Source: Calamus simplicifolius (lineage: Eukaryota; Streptophyta; Magnoliopsida; Arecales; Arecaceae). From it: a DNA stretch of 64,000 nt. The stretch covers positions 317,199-381,198 of the forward strand of contig UESW01004628.1 of assembly GCA_900491605.1 (NCBI GenBank), in the 5' to 3' direction. Shown here piece after piece: positions 19,950 through 31,988 of the stretch (the stretch's first letter is position 1; the number at the start of each line of letters is the position of its first letter). Under the pieces are notes generated by a model. That model saw only the letters and a program-made list of their open reading frames with translations. It did no database searches and was not told where the DNA came from. Made by a program: the position numbers and the translations under genes.

Positions 19950-21295
19950 GCTGAGGCTTCAGAGAATTTTCACTTGGCCTTGTAAGGTTTGGAGAATTTT
20001 TATTCGGCCTTGCCAAGGTTCAGAGAATGTTTGGCCGTGCCAAGGTTCGAAGGACTCCAGTCGGCCTTGCCAAGGCCAGGAGGATCTTTTACTTGGCCTT
20101 GCCAAGGTTTGAAGAAAATATTTTACTTGGCTCTGCCAAGGTTTGAAGAATTTTTAGTTTTTACTTGGCCTTGCCAAGGTTCGAAGAATGCTCGGCTATG
20201 CCGAGGTTCAGAGACTCCGATCGACTTTGCCGAGGCCCAAAGGATCTTTTACTTGACGTATCAAGGTACGAAGAAAAGATTTTACTTGGCCCTGCCAAGG
20301 TTCAGAGAATTTTTACTTGACCTTGCCAAGGTTTGGAGGACTTCGATCGGCCTTACCGAGATCCGAAGGATTTTTTACTTGGCACTGCTAAGGTATAGAG
20401 AAAAGAGTTTACTTGGCCTTGCCAAGGTTCAAAGAATTTTTACTTGGCTTTGCCAAGGTTCGGAGAATGCTTGGCTATGCCGTGGTTTAGAGAAAGCTCC
20501 GGTCGTCTATGCTGAGGCCCGGAGGATCTTTTACTTGGCCCTACCAAGGTACGAAGGAAAGATTTTACTTGGCCCTGCCAAGGTTCAAAGAATTTTTACT
20601 TGACCTTGCCAAGGTTCGAAGAATGCTTGGCTGTGCCGAGATTCGAAGGACTCCGGTCGGCTTTGCCGAGGCGTAGAGGATCTTTTTCCTGGCCCTACTA
20701 AGGTATGGAGAAAAGATTTTACTTGGCTCTACCAAGGTTTGAAGAATTTTTACTTGGCCTTGCCAAGGTTCGGAGAATGCTTGGTTGTGCCGAGGTTCGA
20801 AGGACTCCGGTCAGCCTTGCCAAGGCCTAGAGGATCTTTTACTTGGTCCTGCCAAGGTACGGAGAAAAGACTTTACTTGGACCTGCCAAGGTTCGAAGAA
20901 TTTTTACTTGGCCTTGCCAAGGTTTGAAGATTTCTCGGCCGTGTTGGGGTTCGAAGGACTTCGGTTGGCCTTGCCGAGGCTCGAAGGATCTTTTACTTGG
21001 CCCTGCCAAGGTACGGAGAAAAGATTTTACTTGGCCCTGCCAAGGTTCGAAGAATTTTTACTTGGCCTTGCCAAGGTTCGGAGAATGCTCGACTGTGCCA
21101 AGGTTCGGAGGACTTCGATCGGCCTTGCCGAGGCTTGGAGGATCTTTTAATTAGTCCTGCCAAGGTACGAAGAAAAGATTTTATTTTGCCCTTCCAAGGT
21201 ATGAAGAATTTTTACTTGGACTTGCCAAGGTTCGAAGAATGCTTGGCCGTGCCGAGGTTTGAAGGACTCTGATTGGCCTTGTCAAGGCCCGGAAG
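19950..21295 (+). repeat. Hairpin array of R3: 154-bp higher-order repeat of about 31-bp units
   Basis: Dozens of units of the form ACTTGGCCTTGCCAAGGTTC or CTCGGCTGTGCCGAGG plus an A/G-rich linker. The landmark GGATCTTTTACTTGG recurs at 20523, 20678, 20832, 20986 and 21140, i.e. every 154-155 bp, each period holding five hairpins. Earlier copies (20082, 20242, 20368) are less regular. Long frames through the array (19989-20603, 20785-21150 and others) are by-products of repeat period and should not be taken as genes. Confidence 0.92.
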
Positions 21296-21454
21296 ATAGA
21301 CCCATGGGTTAATGATCGAGTAAGACCTGCCTTTCATCCACAACTCAAGAAAGATTATTATTCAATAAAAAATATTTGAATTGAAGAGTGAAGTTTTATT
21401 ACAATGAGCAAAATGGCTTAGTTTAGGCATACTTCACTAGTAATATGTTTAGAT

Positions 21455-21625
21455 TTTATTCGAGTTCCATATCCTGGGGGTACTGTATCCCTTGAAGGTC
21501 TTTATTGCTCGAAGGTGATTCGAGTTTCATGTCTTGGGGTACTGTATCCCTTGAAGTTCTTCATTGGTCATAGGTGGTCCGAGTTCCTATCCTGGGGGTA
21601 CTGTATCCCTTTAAGATCCTCGTTT
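21455..21625. repeat. Short tandem repeat, about 60-bp unit, roughly 2.7 copies
   Basis: Copies begin CGAGTTCCATATCCTGGGGG and share GGTACTGTATCCCTT. They lie between the hairpin array and the R3 gag remnant. Confidence 0.8.
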
Positions 21626-21699
21626 GAAAAGGTGAGCCCCTCGCACCAGACCCTTTAGGCCTGTTCTCATATTCATTTGGCTGTCCCTGGGAGGAACTG

Positions 21700-23057
21700 A
21701 CCATAGTAATCATATTAACATTAACAGACACTGATAGGTTTGGTGGGGGTAGTTGTCAAAGCTTTGGAGGACATTTTGCTCTGTGGGCTGCTTTGGGGGT
21801 GTATTGATTGAACCTCCGTGCCAGGCTTCTGGTGCGCTTTCTTTGCGGTGGGGCCCCATGGCGATGAGGTGGGCTCGCAGGGCTAGCCAATTGTCTCTTT
21901 TTTGAGCTTTTCTTCTCCTTTTTCTTGGATTGCTCAGCTCGGGCCAACTTTCTGGAGGATTCTTCGATCTTGGCGTATTTGTCTGCTAAGGCCATCATGT
22001 CGGAGAGGTTTTTCGGATAGTTAACTTTCAAGGTTAAGTAGAAGTCTCCTTCTTTTGATACTTCGCCTGCTAGGGTGGATATGACCACCTCGTGGTTGAG
22101 GTGGTCAACTTCCAGTATGGCCGTGTTAAAATGGCTAAGAAATCTTCTCAAGGACTCTCCCTCTTGCTACTTGATTTCGAAGAGGATGTCAGATCTTCTT
22201 CTGTAGCGGTGGCTACTAACGAACTGGCTGGTAAATAGATGACCCAATTCGTCAAAGGAATCGATGGAATTCAGCTTCAGAGTGTTGAATCACATTCTTG
22301 CGGACCCTCTAAGAGTGAAGGGAAAGGCCACATAGGATCGCATTCGATGCTCCATGAAATACATGATGGATCGAAAACTATTTAGGTGGTCGTCAGGGTT
22401 GGTGGTCCTATGGTATGGCTCGATGGTAGGGAGCTTGATATGAGGTGGGACCACCTCCTGCATGATTTTCTCGGTGAAGGATATACCCTACTCCACCTTG
22501 GGTTGAAGATGAGATGCATGTTTGACGGCGTCTAACTCCTGATGCAACTCCTGGTGCATCTCTTGGAGTTATCGTTGCACCCTATCATCATGAACAGTAG
22601 GAGAGATGGGACAGGAGGATCGTGGTCATGGTGTTGAGTCATGGCGAGAGAATATTGGAGATAGAAAGTGAGCCCAACGTGATCTAGGTAGGCTCCTATC
22701 TCCATCCTTTGGCGGTGCCGGCTTAACTCCTTCATGGCCGGGTTCTCGGGGAAGGTTCATGGCCTTGAATGGATTGGGTGGAGGAACTACCAGTGGAGCT
22801 GGGATGGCTATTCCATCGGGAAGCTGCTGAGTGGGTACAACTAGAAGAGGAACTACATGAAGCCTCTGCGCCAGTTATGACAGGGCTTGGACTTGTTGGA
22901 CCAGCATGGCAAACTTGTCATGGGTGATCGGGGCTGCTGGCGGTGGAGAAACCTCGATCGGTGATGGCTGCAAGGGCGCCATGTTGTTTTTAGGATAAGG
23001 CCTTTAAGAGGTGGCTTGATCAGGAGCATCTGTGATTGCTTTCTTACGGTTGGCCAT
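21700..23057 (-). pseudogene. gag of R3 (Tat type), broken; no pol follows
   Basis: ATG at 23057 (MANRKKAITDAPDQ), the same start pattern as gag of elements 1 and 2. The capsid-like core is best seen at 22151-21756 (rFLSHFNTAiLEVDHLNHEV ... NYPKNLSDMMALADKYAkiEES), followed by a Lys/Ser/Arg-rich region. Several in-frame stops lie upstream of 22151. The expected zinc knuckle and everything of pol are missing: after the segment matching element 1 at about 4270-4300 (NMI..v.ss) the sequence enters non-coding repeats. Confidence 0.85.
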
Positions 23058-23141
23058 CGAGGAAGATGTCCTTCTTGTTTGAAACCTTGCTCCTTGATTA
23101 CAAGTTTAATGGGACTTGAGGCCATTCCTTTAGTGACAATC

Positions 23142-24111
23142 TATTACTGCTGAATTTTGTTCTCCGGCTTAGGGACAGTGCACGTCAGGATCTAAGTAGC
23201 GTTCTCCCATCTAGGTAGATCTATAAGGCAGTCTTTACGCAGGAAGCACAGGGGTAGTCCCTGCAAAAGACCCTTCGATGCCCAAGTCAGTGAAAGCTCT
23301 TGGCAATTATATAAGAGGAGAAGGCTCCATCAGAAGGATCTTTCTCTGAGAGGGTTTCTCAGGTGTCCCCGTCTTTGCTAGAGTTGTGAGAATATGAAAA
23401 GCATACTTGGGGTCATCTTGGGACTTGGTATTTGTACGCTGTCGAGAAGGTAAGCAGTTATTTGATTTTTCACGTGTATTTTAGGGAGTTGGCATCCGAT
23501 AAGGCTGAAATTCCATTGATTACGAGGATCGGTAGTTGATGAAGCTGGTAGACGCTTTATCAGAAATTTGAAATCCCGTTGATTATAGGCGGAGTGCTGT
23601 ATTTGACTTCTGTTTCTGTGGAAAGCTCACTCCGAAATCCTTATGATTAGGGTGGTTCATCCTTCGAGATATCTAGCATGATTTGAAGTAGCAATGACGC
23701 TTACGTTGAGGGGATGAGGATCGATCCTGCTGAGGTATGGGAATGGCTCGGCCATACCGAGGTTCAAAGATAGCTCGGCCCTACCGAGGTTCGAAAATCA
23801 ACTTTGGTGTTGGTGTCGAGACCAACTCTGGCATCGGCGCTGAGACCGACTCTGGCGTTGGCGCTGAGATTGATTCTGGCATTGGTACTAACTCTTGAGT
23901 CAGTGCCAAGACCGACTCTGGCGTTAGCACCAAAACTAACTCTGGTGTTGCTACTAAGACCGAGGCTGGAGACTGAGTCTGACTCATGCTGTCCGTTGGA
24001 CTATAGCTTCGTCAGTCAATTCAAACATGGCTTGATTAGTCATATCGAAGATAATTCGATCCTTATTGCCACTCACGTTTATTGATGCAATGACAATTTT
24101 CCTCCACATCA
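23142..24111 (-). repeat. R3 LTR, right copy (element 5' LTR, 970 bp)
   Basis: Uninterrupted partner of 17262-19889. It ends CCACATCA at 24111, followed by the target duplication GCAAT. Toward its right end are hairpin units (23720-23800) and a run of GACCGACTCTGGCGT-type repeats (23800-23960). Confidence 0.9.
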
Positions 24112-25113
24112 GCAATATTTCTTAATCCACATAAGTCATGAACTGAGTTCCGATACTATTTATTATAATACAGAATCTTACTTAAAAAAAATCATCAAAA
24201 GTTATTGTTTAAATTTCTTGATTATGTATAAAGACCAAAATCTCTCTATTACATAGTTATTGTGAGACTAAATATGTAGCATAGCAAGGAAGCTAAAATT
24301 TAAATAAAAAGAATATATGAGAGTTCAAGTTGGCAATTGTTTAGTCCTACATCGTTAATATACTAAAATATCTTGAATTCTTATATACAAACTAGAAATC
24401 CTAATAATACCTTTCGACTAGTCATTTTACATCTACGGCTTTGATATTTACCTGTATCTCTGGATTTATTCATCACTTGGCATGATGCCAGCTCAGTGTG
24501 TCCCTGACATTAGTTTGGCAATAGCGAAGTATAACACCCGAAAAATAGGCCATATTGGATGAGAAAGAAAGTGTTATATGCTTATAATTCAAATTCACTT
24601 GCTACCTATTAACTTCCACTTGAGTTTTTAGGCCATATGATTTCGGCTCACTAATAAATTAATTGGATCAATAGGTGAACTTGCAGCATTACACAAAGAC
24701 TAAAGGAATGAATAATAGTAGTAATGCTTTTCAAGCGATGCTTTACCTGTTGAAGGATAAAATGTCTTGAATCTTAATGCTGGATTGTATTCCGTATATT
24801 ATCCCTGATAGGTCTGGGAAGCTCTAATGTACCAACATCAAGGTTTACAAAAAACTATACTCAGCCTAGTTTGGATGTGTCAACACGCAACATGTCCAAA
24901 GCTCAGCCACAATACCAGAGGAAGAAAGTCTCCATACCCTTTTGGGGTACACACTAATGGAGGCATCATGGAAGAAAAATAAGTGCACTCATTAACTAGG
25001 AACAACACACATACATGGTTAAAGGACAGCAACAAATGTTGTAAATAACAAAGCATCTGTACGCATTTGAGCATGCTCTGAAATTACTTGAGACCAACAA
25101 CCAAAGTTGGAAT
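24112..25113. other. Intergenic DNA downstream of the transporter gene
   Basis: AT-rich. It includes the 3' untranslated region of the NPF8-type gene (minus strand, below 25114). No clear poly(A) signal could be fixed. A snRNA-promoter-like pair of boxes sits at 24342-24388. No reading frame was judged real. Confidence 0.55.
24342..24388 (+). promoter_or_regulatory. USE-like plus TATA-like boxes (snRNA-type promoter resemblance)
   Basis: TAGTCCTACATCG (24342-24354) resembles the plant snRNA upstream sequence element (RTCCCACATCG), and TTATATAC (24381-24388) follows 26 bases later, close to the spacing of Pol III-type snRNA genes. The sequence downstream does not look like U6, U3 or 7SL RNA, so this may be a chance match or a dead copy. 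Confidence 0.25.
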
Positions 25114-26878
25114 TCAAGAAGCCCTCTTGCTTCTGTACCTCATGGCACATGGAACATAGATCAGAAGGTTCAAGAAACTGAGCCCAGCTAGAAACCAGAA
25201 AAAGTAATCAAGATGCCCTTCATTTAAGTTATCAGGTATCCACCCTTTCTTCCCTCCTCGAGTCGTTATATATGACACAATGGTCAGCATTAGAGATGTC
25301 AGATAGTTTCCCATTGCAGTTATGAGAAGAGAGAGTGCACTGCAGAGACTTCTCATGGCATCAGGAGACTGATCATAGAAAAACTCAAGCTGCCCAATAA
25401 ATGTGAATACTTCTGCTGCTCCCACCAAGAAATACTGAGGTATCTGCCACAATATGCTCAATGGAACCGCCACCTTTTGGTGCTCCAAATGCTCGTACTT
25501 TGCAATATCCAAACGCTTCATCTCTACCAGTGCTGCTGCTACCATTGCTACTATAGATATGAACAGGCCAATACCCATCCTCTGTAGCTCTGAAAAGCCT
25601 CTCTCCTTGCCAGTGAACCTCTTTGCTATTGGCACCAAAATCCTGTCATAGATTGGAACCCATATGACAACACTGATCACATTAAAGGTGGCAAGAGATG
25701 CAGGAGGAATGGTGAATGAACCAATAGTTCTGTCAAGAACCATCCCTTGTTCGACAAATATGGCAGACTGTGAATAAACAGCAGAGAACACAATGGTGGT
25801 GGCCCAGATGGGGAACATGCGTATCAAGATCTTCAGTTCTTCCACCTGAGTGACTGTGCATAGCCTCCATGGATTAGCAAAGCCTTCTGTCTTCTCATCA
25901 AGATCTGACACAGTAGCAGCCTTGTCGAGAAATCTGTGGTATGTTCATTAATATTTCAAAGTACATGCAGTATTGATATGAAAAATAAAATATTTAAGCA
26001 TTTGAAGAACAAAATATATGGTCGCTTTCTGAAGAATAAAATATTATCAGTGTCAACATGTGAAAAAGTTTGACATAATCATTGTCTTTTACTAAAAATA
26101 ATGATCTTGATTCAAATTCTATATTTTGATTCAAAAAACGCATAAAAGGATCTGGGCTTTGTATTACATCTTTGTTGGTATATATCCTTAAGATAAATGC
26201 TAGTTTGAACACATCGTTAGAGTAAATCAAGTTATAAACTGATCCAGGTTTGGCTTATGCATCATCACAAAATATTAGTTGCAGACAAAGTAAAAGTAAA
26301 GTAGCATGTTCATGGCCACCAAAATTTGCTTCTTTCAACTGGCAACCCATCCATCCATGTTTTAGTCTCTCTTACATGCAAATGGGAACTCATGACGCAA
26401 ACTCCTGTACGAAGTCACAATATTAGGATAATGACAATTTGGCAAATTTACATAGAGAAAATTATGTGATTTCTTAGTCTTTGAAGGGTTGTCAACAATT
26501 CCAATGGTTCATGAACTAATTTTGCAATTTATGTAGACCTCTTATGATTTAGGAAAGAATTGATTTTCTAGAACACAGGCCATTATCAATGTCTTATAAA
26601 TTCTTTTGATAAAACTATCTTGTAAATTCTTAAGAAGGGATAAATACAAAATGCAAGAAAACCTCCTAGTGCTGCAGGATTGAAATAATATTTTTGTATG
26701 AAAGAATTTACAGATGATGTGATCAGTCATATAAATCTAGGGATCTATCTGATGTTTAAGTCATGGAATAACTTGACAACCTGACTAAAGGTTCATAGTG
26801 CAACAAACAAGAAAGACTCTTACAGTGACTTCCAAGTACAGCATGCTCAGGTTAAATCATTTAACAAAAAAAATAAAG

Positions 26879-26924
<46 letters not shown>

Positions 26925-29900
26925 GAGACATGTACCTAAGTTCATCAGTGTGCTCCATTTTTCGGCTTCCTTCAATTGCTGAGGCTTTGTTGCGCAATTC
27001 ATGTAGTAGAGAACTGTCACGAGGAACCTCTACCTTCCACTTCCAAAGAGATGCCACAACCACCTGGCACATTCTAGTAAGAGGGCTCCCTCCAGGTCTT
27101 TGAAATCTATAAAGTGAGGTGCCTGAGAAAAAACTTATAATGGCAAAACCCATAAAAAACATTGGAATTCCAAAGCCCAAGCCCCATCCCCAGTTGTCTT
27201 GCACCCAGACGAGAAAACTGCTGGATATAAGAGCACCAATGTTGATAGAGAAATAAAACCAATTAAAGAATGATCCCTTCTTCACTCTCTCCTTTGGATC
27301 AGTATCATCAAATTGGTCAGCTCCAAAGGAGGAAACACAAGGTTTAATTCCACCAGTCCCTAATGCAATCAGATAAAGACCAAGGAAGAAAACAACATAT
27401 TGAGCTGCACTTGCTTCTTGGCAAACAGATCCTACACAGGATGGAGGCTTCAAGGCAGGAACTGAAGCTGAAAGGGTTAGTACGCACATTCCCTACATTT
27501 GGAAAAATAGAATCACTCATCTGCAAGGAACTTGATGATAAGCATGCAAAGCAGATAATTCGCACTTGAGTGTAATTTAGAATCAAAAAGCAGATCACAG
27601 ATCAACTAACAGAACAGATGGCCAATCATGATGCGAACTTGCTATAACTTGAGACTGATCAAATTTGAGGGAAAAAATAACATATGAGTTAACACTTACA
27701 AGAAAATATATTGTTGAGAATGCTGCAATTGTCCAATAGCGCCCCAAATATGCATCAGCTAACATAGCTCCAACAAGAGGGGTGAGGTAGCAGGTCCCTC
27801 GCCAAGTTGTAACATTTCTTGCAGCAGAGGTATTTCCCTCATGTAGGGTTTTGGTGAGGTAGGAGACAAGATTGGTTGATATCCCATAGTAGGCTAAACG
27901 CTCACAGCATTCGTTCCCTGTAATTTGGTATTCAATCATATTCAAAATGACATGATTTATGACCAATATATAATAATAGTCTCAGGTGATGCTAGAACCT
28001 ATAATGAAAGGGCATGCCCTCCAGTTGCCAGTGCTATCCTTCAATACAGGGTTTCCATGAATGTTGACTGATCCATCTCCAGTGTATGGTCCCTTTCCAG
28101 TCTACAAATTGAAGGTCAGACATCAACCATGATGGAATTCATAATAGTCCTAAATAATCCAAAATAAGAAAGCATTAAAAAAAAGAAAAGAATAAAAAAA
28201 AAGAGACCTACCAGCTGGTATAAAAAATGAGGGAGGGGATGAGGAGTGGAGGGTAAACAGTGAACGGAATGAAATTAGACTTCACAATTTGACAGCATAA
28301 GCAATCTTGAACCTTATAAGTTGTAACCAGAAAATAACACCAATGCTGTAGCTCATTTTCAGACTTTGTAGTGGGCAAATATAAATTTACTGCTACTAGA
28401 GTTTAAGAGAAATGATTTTTTTTTCTTTTCCCCAAGTGAAGAATATTTAGAGCAAGCATTAACAGAAGTTACGTAAAAATTAGCTAATGTAAATATGCCG
28501 AGGGACATTGCTCCAGTGTAATTTTGATTGAACCATGTCAATCTACCATTCAAATCTATCATAAAACTTTGGAGCAGTTCCATGTGAAAGCTTGCAATAT
28601 TCAATCTGCAAGTTGATCATTGCATAAGACAAAAGGTTCCTTGCTGTTACATTGCACCATCATTCTCCTACAAAGCAATCATCAGTCCTCAGAAGCATTC
28701 AAAACTTTTCTGAATATCAGTCTTACAGATATGATACCATATATAATCAATAACTTAATGCAACAGGAACATTTCTATCTATATGGACTTGGGTTCATTA
28801 TTCCTTCTTGACTATATATTCATCCCAAAGTCCAAATTCCTGATCAGTGGAAACCCTCTCATATCATTTCTTACAACCCTTTCCAATTCTATGTAGGCAT
28901 CTCCCTCCTATTTTAAGACCACCTTCACATATCTGAATTCTAGTTCCTATGAGAGATTCCTCCGGTCTTCATTGCACTTGGTGTGCTTCTACATTTAACT
29001 AAGAGTTTATTATTATTATTATTATTTAAAGAGCTAGTAGGATAGATGGAATCCCAGCCACATACTGTAGTGATGACAAGACCAAAAAAGAGGAGACTTC
29101 ACCAACTTGGCCGGTTGGCACCTTCACATTTCAGTGAACAATCAACATTCCTTGTTTACTACTTTAATTCAAAACTTATGGGGAAATATTTAGAGAACTT
29201 TTATAAAATATTGCAATTGATCCTGGTCCCCATCTGGATCCTAGTTGCAAGACCTCAACAACGAATCATGAAGAAGCATGCTTGTGTCCTGTATAAACCA
29301 ATGTGAGCAGGCAAATCACATCAATTTTGCAAGCTAGATTGCTCATTATTCGGTGTCCCCTGTTAACCACACCTAATTTCCAAAATGTTTCTATAAGATC
29401 AAGATCATTTGTATATGTAATTTTCTCCATCCTTCAATTCTTCTTTCAAATCTTAATTTGTTCCTTCGCTACATATGCAAGCCATAACAGACATGTCCTC
29501 ATTCCATTCATCAACTTGGGCATATGGAATTGAAGTGACTAGCTTTGGAGCATCATCGTTAGCACTTCAGCTTCTTAACCTTCTTGAAGGTGTATAATAA
29601 TTTTTTCTTATTGCTGATTTAAGAAAAAAAGAAAATTAATTATATATAAATCCCTTGTAGTAGAAATGAAATCCTAGAGGAGCCCTAGATCGCCACATGA
29701 GCCCAAAGCTTCATGATCATTGTATCTGCATCATAAAAAGTTTTTGTGTTCCAAATATTGCTTTCTTTAATTAAAAATCATTTTTCTGTTTTTATTGAAA
29801 AATTAAAAACTTCCATCAATTAAGGTTGTACATACAGTGATGATGGTTTCTAGCCTCCACAAAATCAAAGTTGGGCGTTTGACAGTCATTCAGCTAGAGG

Positions 29901-30803
29901 GAATGATTGAAATTTGGACAAAATATGGAAAATTGATCAAAAGTTTGGAAAGAGCTTGGTAACGAAAAAAAGTAGAAAAAAATTACAAAATTAAAAAAAA
30001 AAGAAGTCCCAAAATATTTTTAAATGTATTTATTAAATAAAAAGCACCGGCGAGCCAGGAATATCAAATGATAGCAACAAAACACTGCCGCCACCAACTA
30101 TATAAGTTATCAGTAAATTTTAGTACATTGTTAAACATGAAAAATCATAAAATTTCAAGTATAATTTGGGAACAATTGGATCATTCTGGATTGATTGGAT
30201 TTTGGAGAATAATTCAGAGCATGATTCAGCCAAGAGAAAAATGAAGAACAACTCAAGAATTTTCAAATTCGGATATTGTAGCTAGGGTACCATAAGCTAA
30301 ATTACTGATCTGGGCTCTTGTACTCACCCACATGCAAACTAACACACTTCAATGGCCATAGCTTTTGGCTCCTAAAATACATACTAAAACAGCTACAGAT
30401 CCAACAATCAAACAATCCCTGAAGCCATTTTTTTTTTTTTTTTTTTTTTGCAGCAACAGCAGCTAACCTCGAATACTCAGAACACAGCAAACGAATCATG
30501 CCACACAAAACTCTACGTGCCACGTAGCAGGAGGAACTTCTCGCGTACATCGCTCTTAAAACGATCGGAAGTACATAGCCAAACATCAACGGATATAGAA
30601 ATAGAGTTCCATTAAAGAACACCACAAATTTTAAGGGCCCCTGAATCCAGGAGCAAATCAGAGGGGGATAACTTGACACCTTTTCCTATAGAATAGAGCA
30701 GAACATAAATAAATAAATAAATAAACATTTAAAAGCCAGAGAGAACCTCTGATAGGAGACCGACTTCCAACAGCGATCTCTTCTCTTCCTCCTGAGAGCC
30801 CAT
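25114..30803 (-). CDS. NRT1/PTR family peptide transporter (NPF8-type), five exons, 584 aa
   Basis: Proton-coupled di/tripeptide transporter of the NPF (PTR/POT) family, about 12 membrane helices, acting in plasma or vacuolar membrane. Exons (minus strand): 30803-30747, 28101-27999, 27917-27700, 27492-26936, 25933-25114; all introns GT-AG with matching phases, giving 1755 nt. ATG 30803 (MGSQEEEKRS) begins the short acidic first exon usual for NPF8. Seen: NECCERLAYYG (ExxER proton-coupling motif) in exon 3; GLYLIALGTGGIKPCVSSFG and FYFSINIGALISS (PTR signatures) in exon 4; a long central loop; IFVEQGMVLDR and QIPQYFLVGAAEVF in exon 5. Length is normal for the subfamily, and no stop or frameshift was found. 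Intron 1 is 2645 bp. NPF8.1/8.2/8.3 cannot be told apart by eye. Confidence 0.95.
26882..26924. repeat. (GA)n microsatellite in intron 4 of the transporter gene
   Basis: A run of about 21 AG units, beginning a dozen bases inside the donor site of intron 4 (CT repeat in the transcript). Confidence 0.97.
28102..30746 (-). other. Long first intron of the transporter gene
   Basis: Starts GTTCTC after 30747 and ends TTTGTAG before 28101. It is AT-rich, with a (TTA)n run at 29009-29027 and a poly(T) run at 30428-30449. No gene or full transposon was recognised. Short frames (for example 29046-29306, 30302-30679) lack any protein pattern. Confidence 0.8.
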
Positions 30804-30920
30804 GGATCGATTCAAGAGAGGGAGAAGTAGGAGAGGATTCCCGCGTTCGGTGCTCGCACGGAATCTCCGAGGTATTTTTGTAGAGAGAGAGAGAGAGGGT
30901 GGGGACAGGAGCAGCGTTCG

Positions 30921-30931
30921 CTTATATTTTT
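30921..30931 (-). promoter_or_regulatory. Likely TATA box of the transporter gene
   Basis: AAAAATATAAG on the minus strand, about 120 bases upstream of the ATG at 30803, followed by a CT-rich leader (30882-30897) common in plant 5' untranslated regions. Confidence 0.55.
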
Positions 30932-31380
30932 GGCCAGACTTGACTACCAACCTGCGCTTAAAAAAGCACAAGCAAAGAGGTTGAAGTGTGCTAGTTGATT
31001 TAGGCTACGAACCAAAGTCTTTATTGCAACAGGTGTTAACGGTTTTACAATATTAGCATGAGAGGCAAAATAAAAAAATTATAAAAATAATATAAAAATA
31101 AAACTATTATTAATAATAATATATATATTTTAGATTTATTATGGCAGTCAAGAAACTTCACTTAAAGCAGCACTTTTAAAAATGCTATTTCAAGGGCGAT
31201 GCTTCTTAAAAAGTACTATTTCAAATGGCACTTTTAAGAAGCATCACTTGAAATAATGCTTTCTCAATCGTCACTCGGCACTCTCATCCGTTGATATGAA
31301 CGTAAAATAATATTTTTTTACTTTAACATTATTTTTGTAAAATATTTATTTCAACATCAAACGTATAAAAACTGATATTA
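30932..31380. other. Upstream region of the transporter gene, small foldback
   Basis: AT-rich DNA. A small imperfect inverted repeat lies at about 31192-31248 (GATGCTTCTTAAAAAGT with ACTTTTAAGAAGCATC). No gene was seen. Confidence 0.5.
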
Positions 31381-31988
31381 AGATAGTGTTTGATAAAAAA
31401 ATATTATCCATGGATAAGTATATGGGATAGAGTTTATCCCTTGGCTATCCCTAGGGATATCTTTTGGCTATCCCATTGATCATATCAAATGCAAAAAGGT
31501 AAATCCATAGGATAACTTTTTTTTACTCTTATTTGGAGGGATAATCGGCTATTCCTACGTTTTCTAGGGAATAAATTGAGGGGATATCCCATGGTTAACT
31601 ATGGATTATCCCTTTGGTTAACTTTATTCCCAACTATCCCTTAGGTAGTATTTGAAATAGGGGATAAGAGGGGATATCCAGGGGATATCCCTTCTTATTC
31701 CTAAAAACCATAAATATAAGAGATAGCTGGGAATAAAGTTAATCAAAAGAATATCCCATGATTAACCATGGTTAACCATGGGATATCCCCTCAACTTATT
31801 CCCTAGAGAATGCAGGAATAGCTTGTTATCCCTCCAAATAAGAGTAAAAAAAATTATCCTATGGATTTATCTTTTTGCATTTGATATGATCAATGGGATA
31901 GCCAAGGGATATCCTTAGGGATATTTAGGGGATAAACTCTATCCCGTACACTTATCCATGGATAATATTTTTTTTATCAAACACTACC
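31381..31988. mobile_element. Tourist-like (PIF/Harbinger-type) MITE with long terminal inverted repeats
   Basis: Ends AGATAGTGTTTGAT and ATCAAACACTACC, flanked by TTA on both sides (31378-31380, 31989-31991), the TSD size and type of PIF/Harbinger MITEs. The inverted repeats continue inward for some 260 bases on each side (shared TTATCCATGGATAAGT, CTATCCCATTGATCATATCA, ACTCTTATTTGGAGGGATAA). No coding sequence. About 400 bases upstream of the transporter promoter. Confidence 0.8.

Larger units (their letters stand above)
17262..24111 (-). mobile_element. R3: gag-only Tat-like LTR retrotransposon (non-autonomous)
   Basis: LTRs at 17262-19889 (split by a CACTA element) and 23142-24111 flank a 3.25 kb interior. 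The perfect 5-bp duplication GCAAT lies at 17257-17261 and 24112-24116. Read on the minus strand, the interior has a leader, a broken gag (ATG 23057), then passes straight into 3' region repeats and the polypurine tract; protease, RT, RNase H and integrase are all absent. Net LTR lengths are 959 bp (without the CACTA) and 970 bp. The terminal TG has become TA in both LTRs on the plus strand. Leader, gag and polypurine tract match elements 1 and 2, so it probably depended on such relatives for enzymes. Confidence 0.88.

Noticed and set aside
19989..21272. Several long overlapping frames (up to 204 codons) rich in Leu-Ala-Leu-Pro-Arg and Trp-Pro-Cys-Gln-Gly repeats
   Set aside because: They are translations of the 154-bp hairpin array in different frames; stop-free because the repeat lacks stops, with no start context or family match.
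30302..30679. 125-codon minus-strand frame in the first intron of the transporter gene
   Set aside because: Includes a Lys run from a poly(T) tract, no family pattern, and lies within an intron whose flanking exons join correctly.
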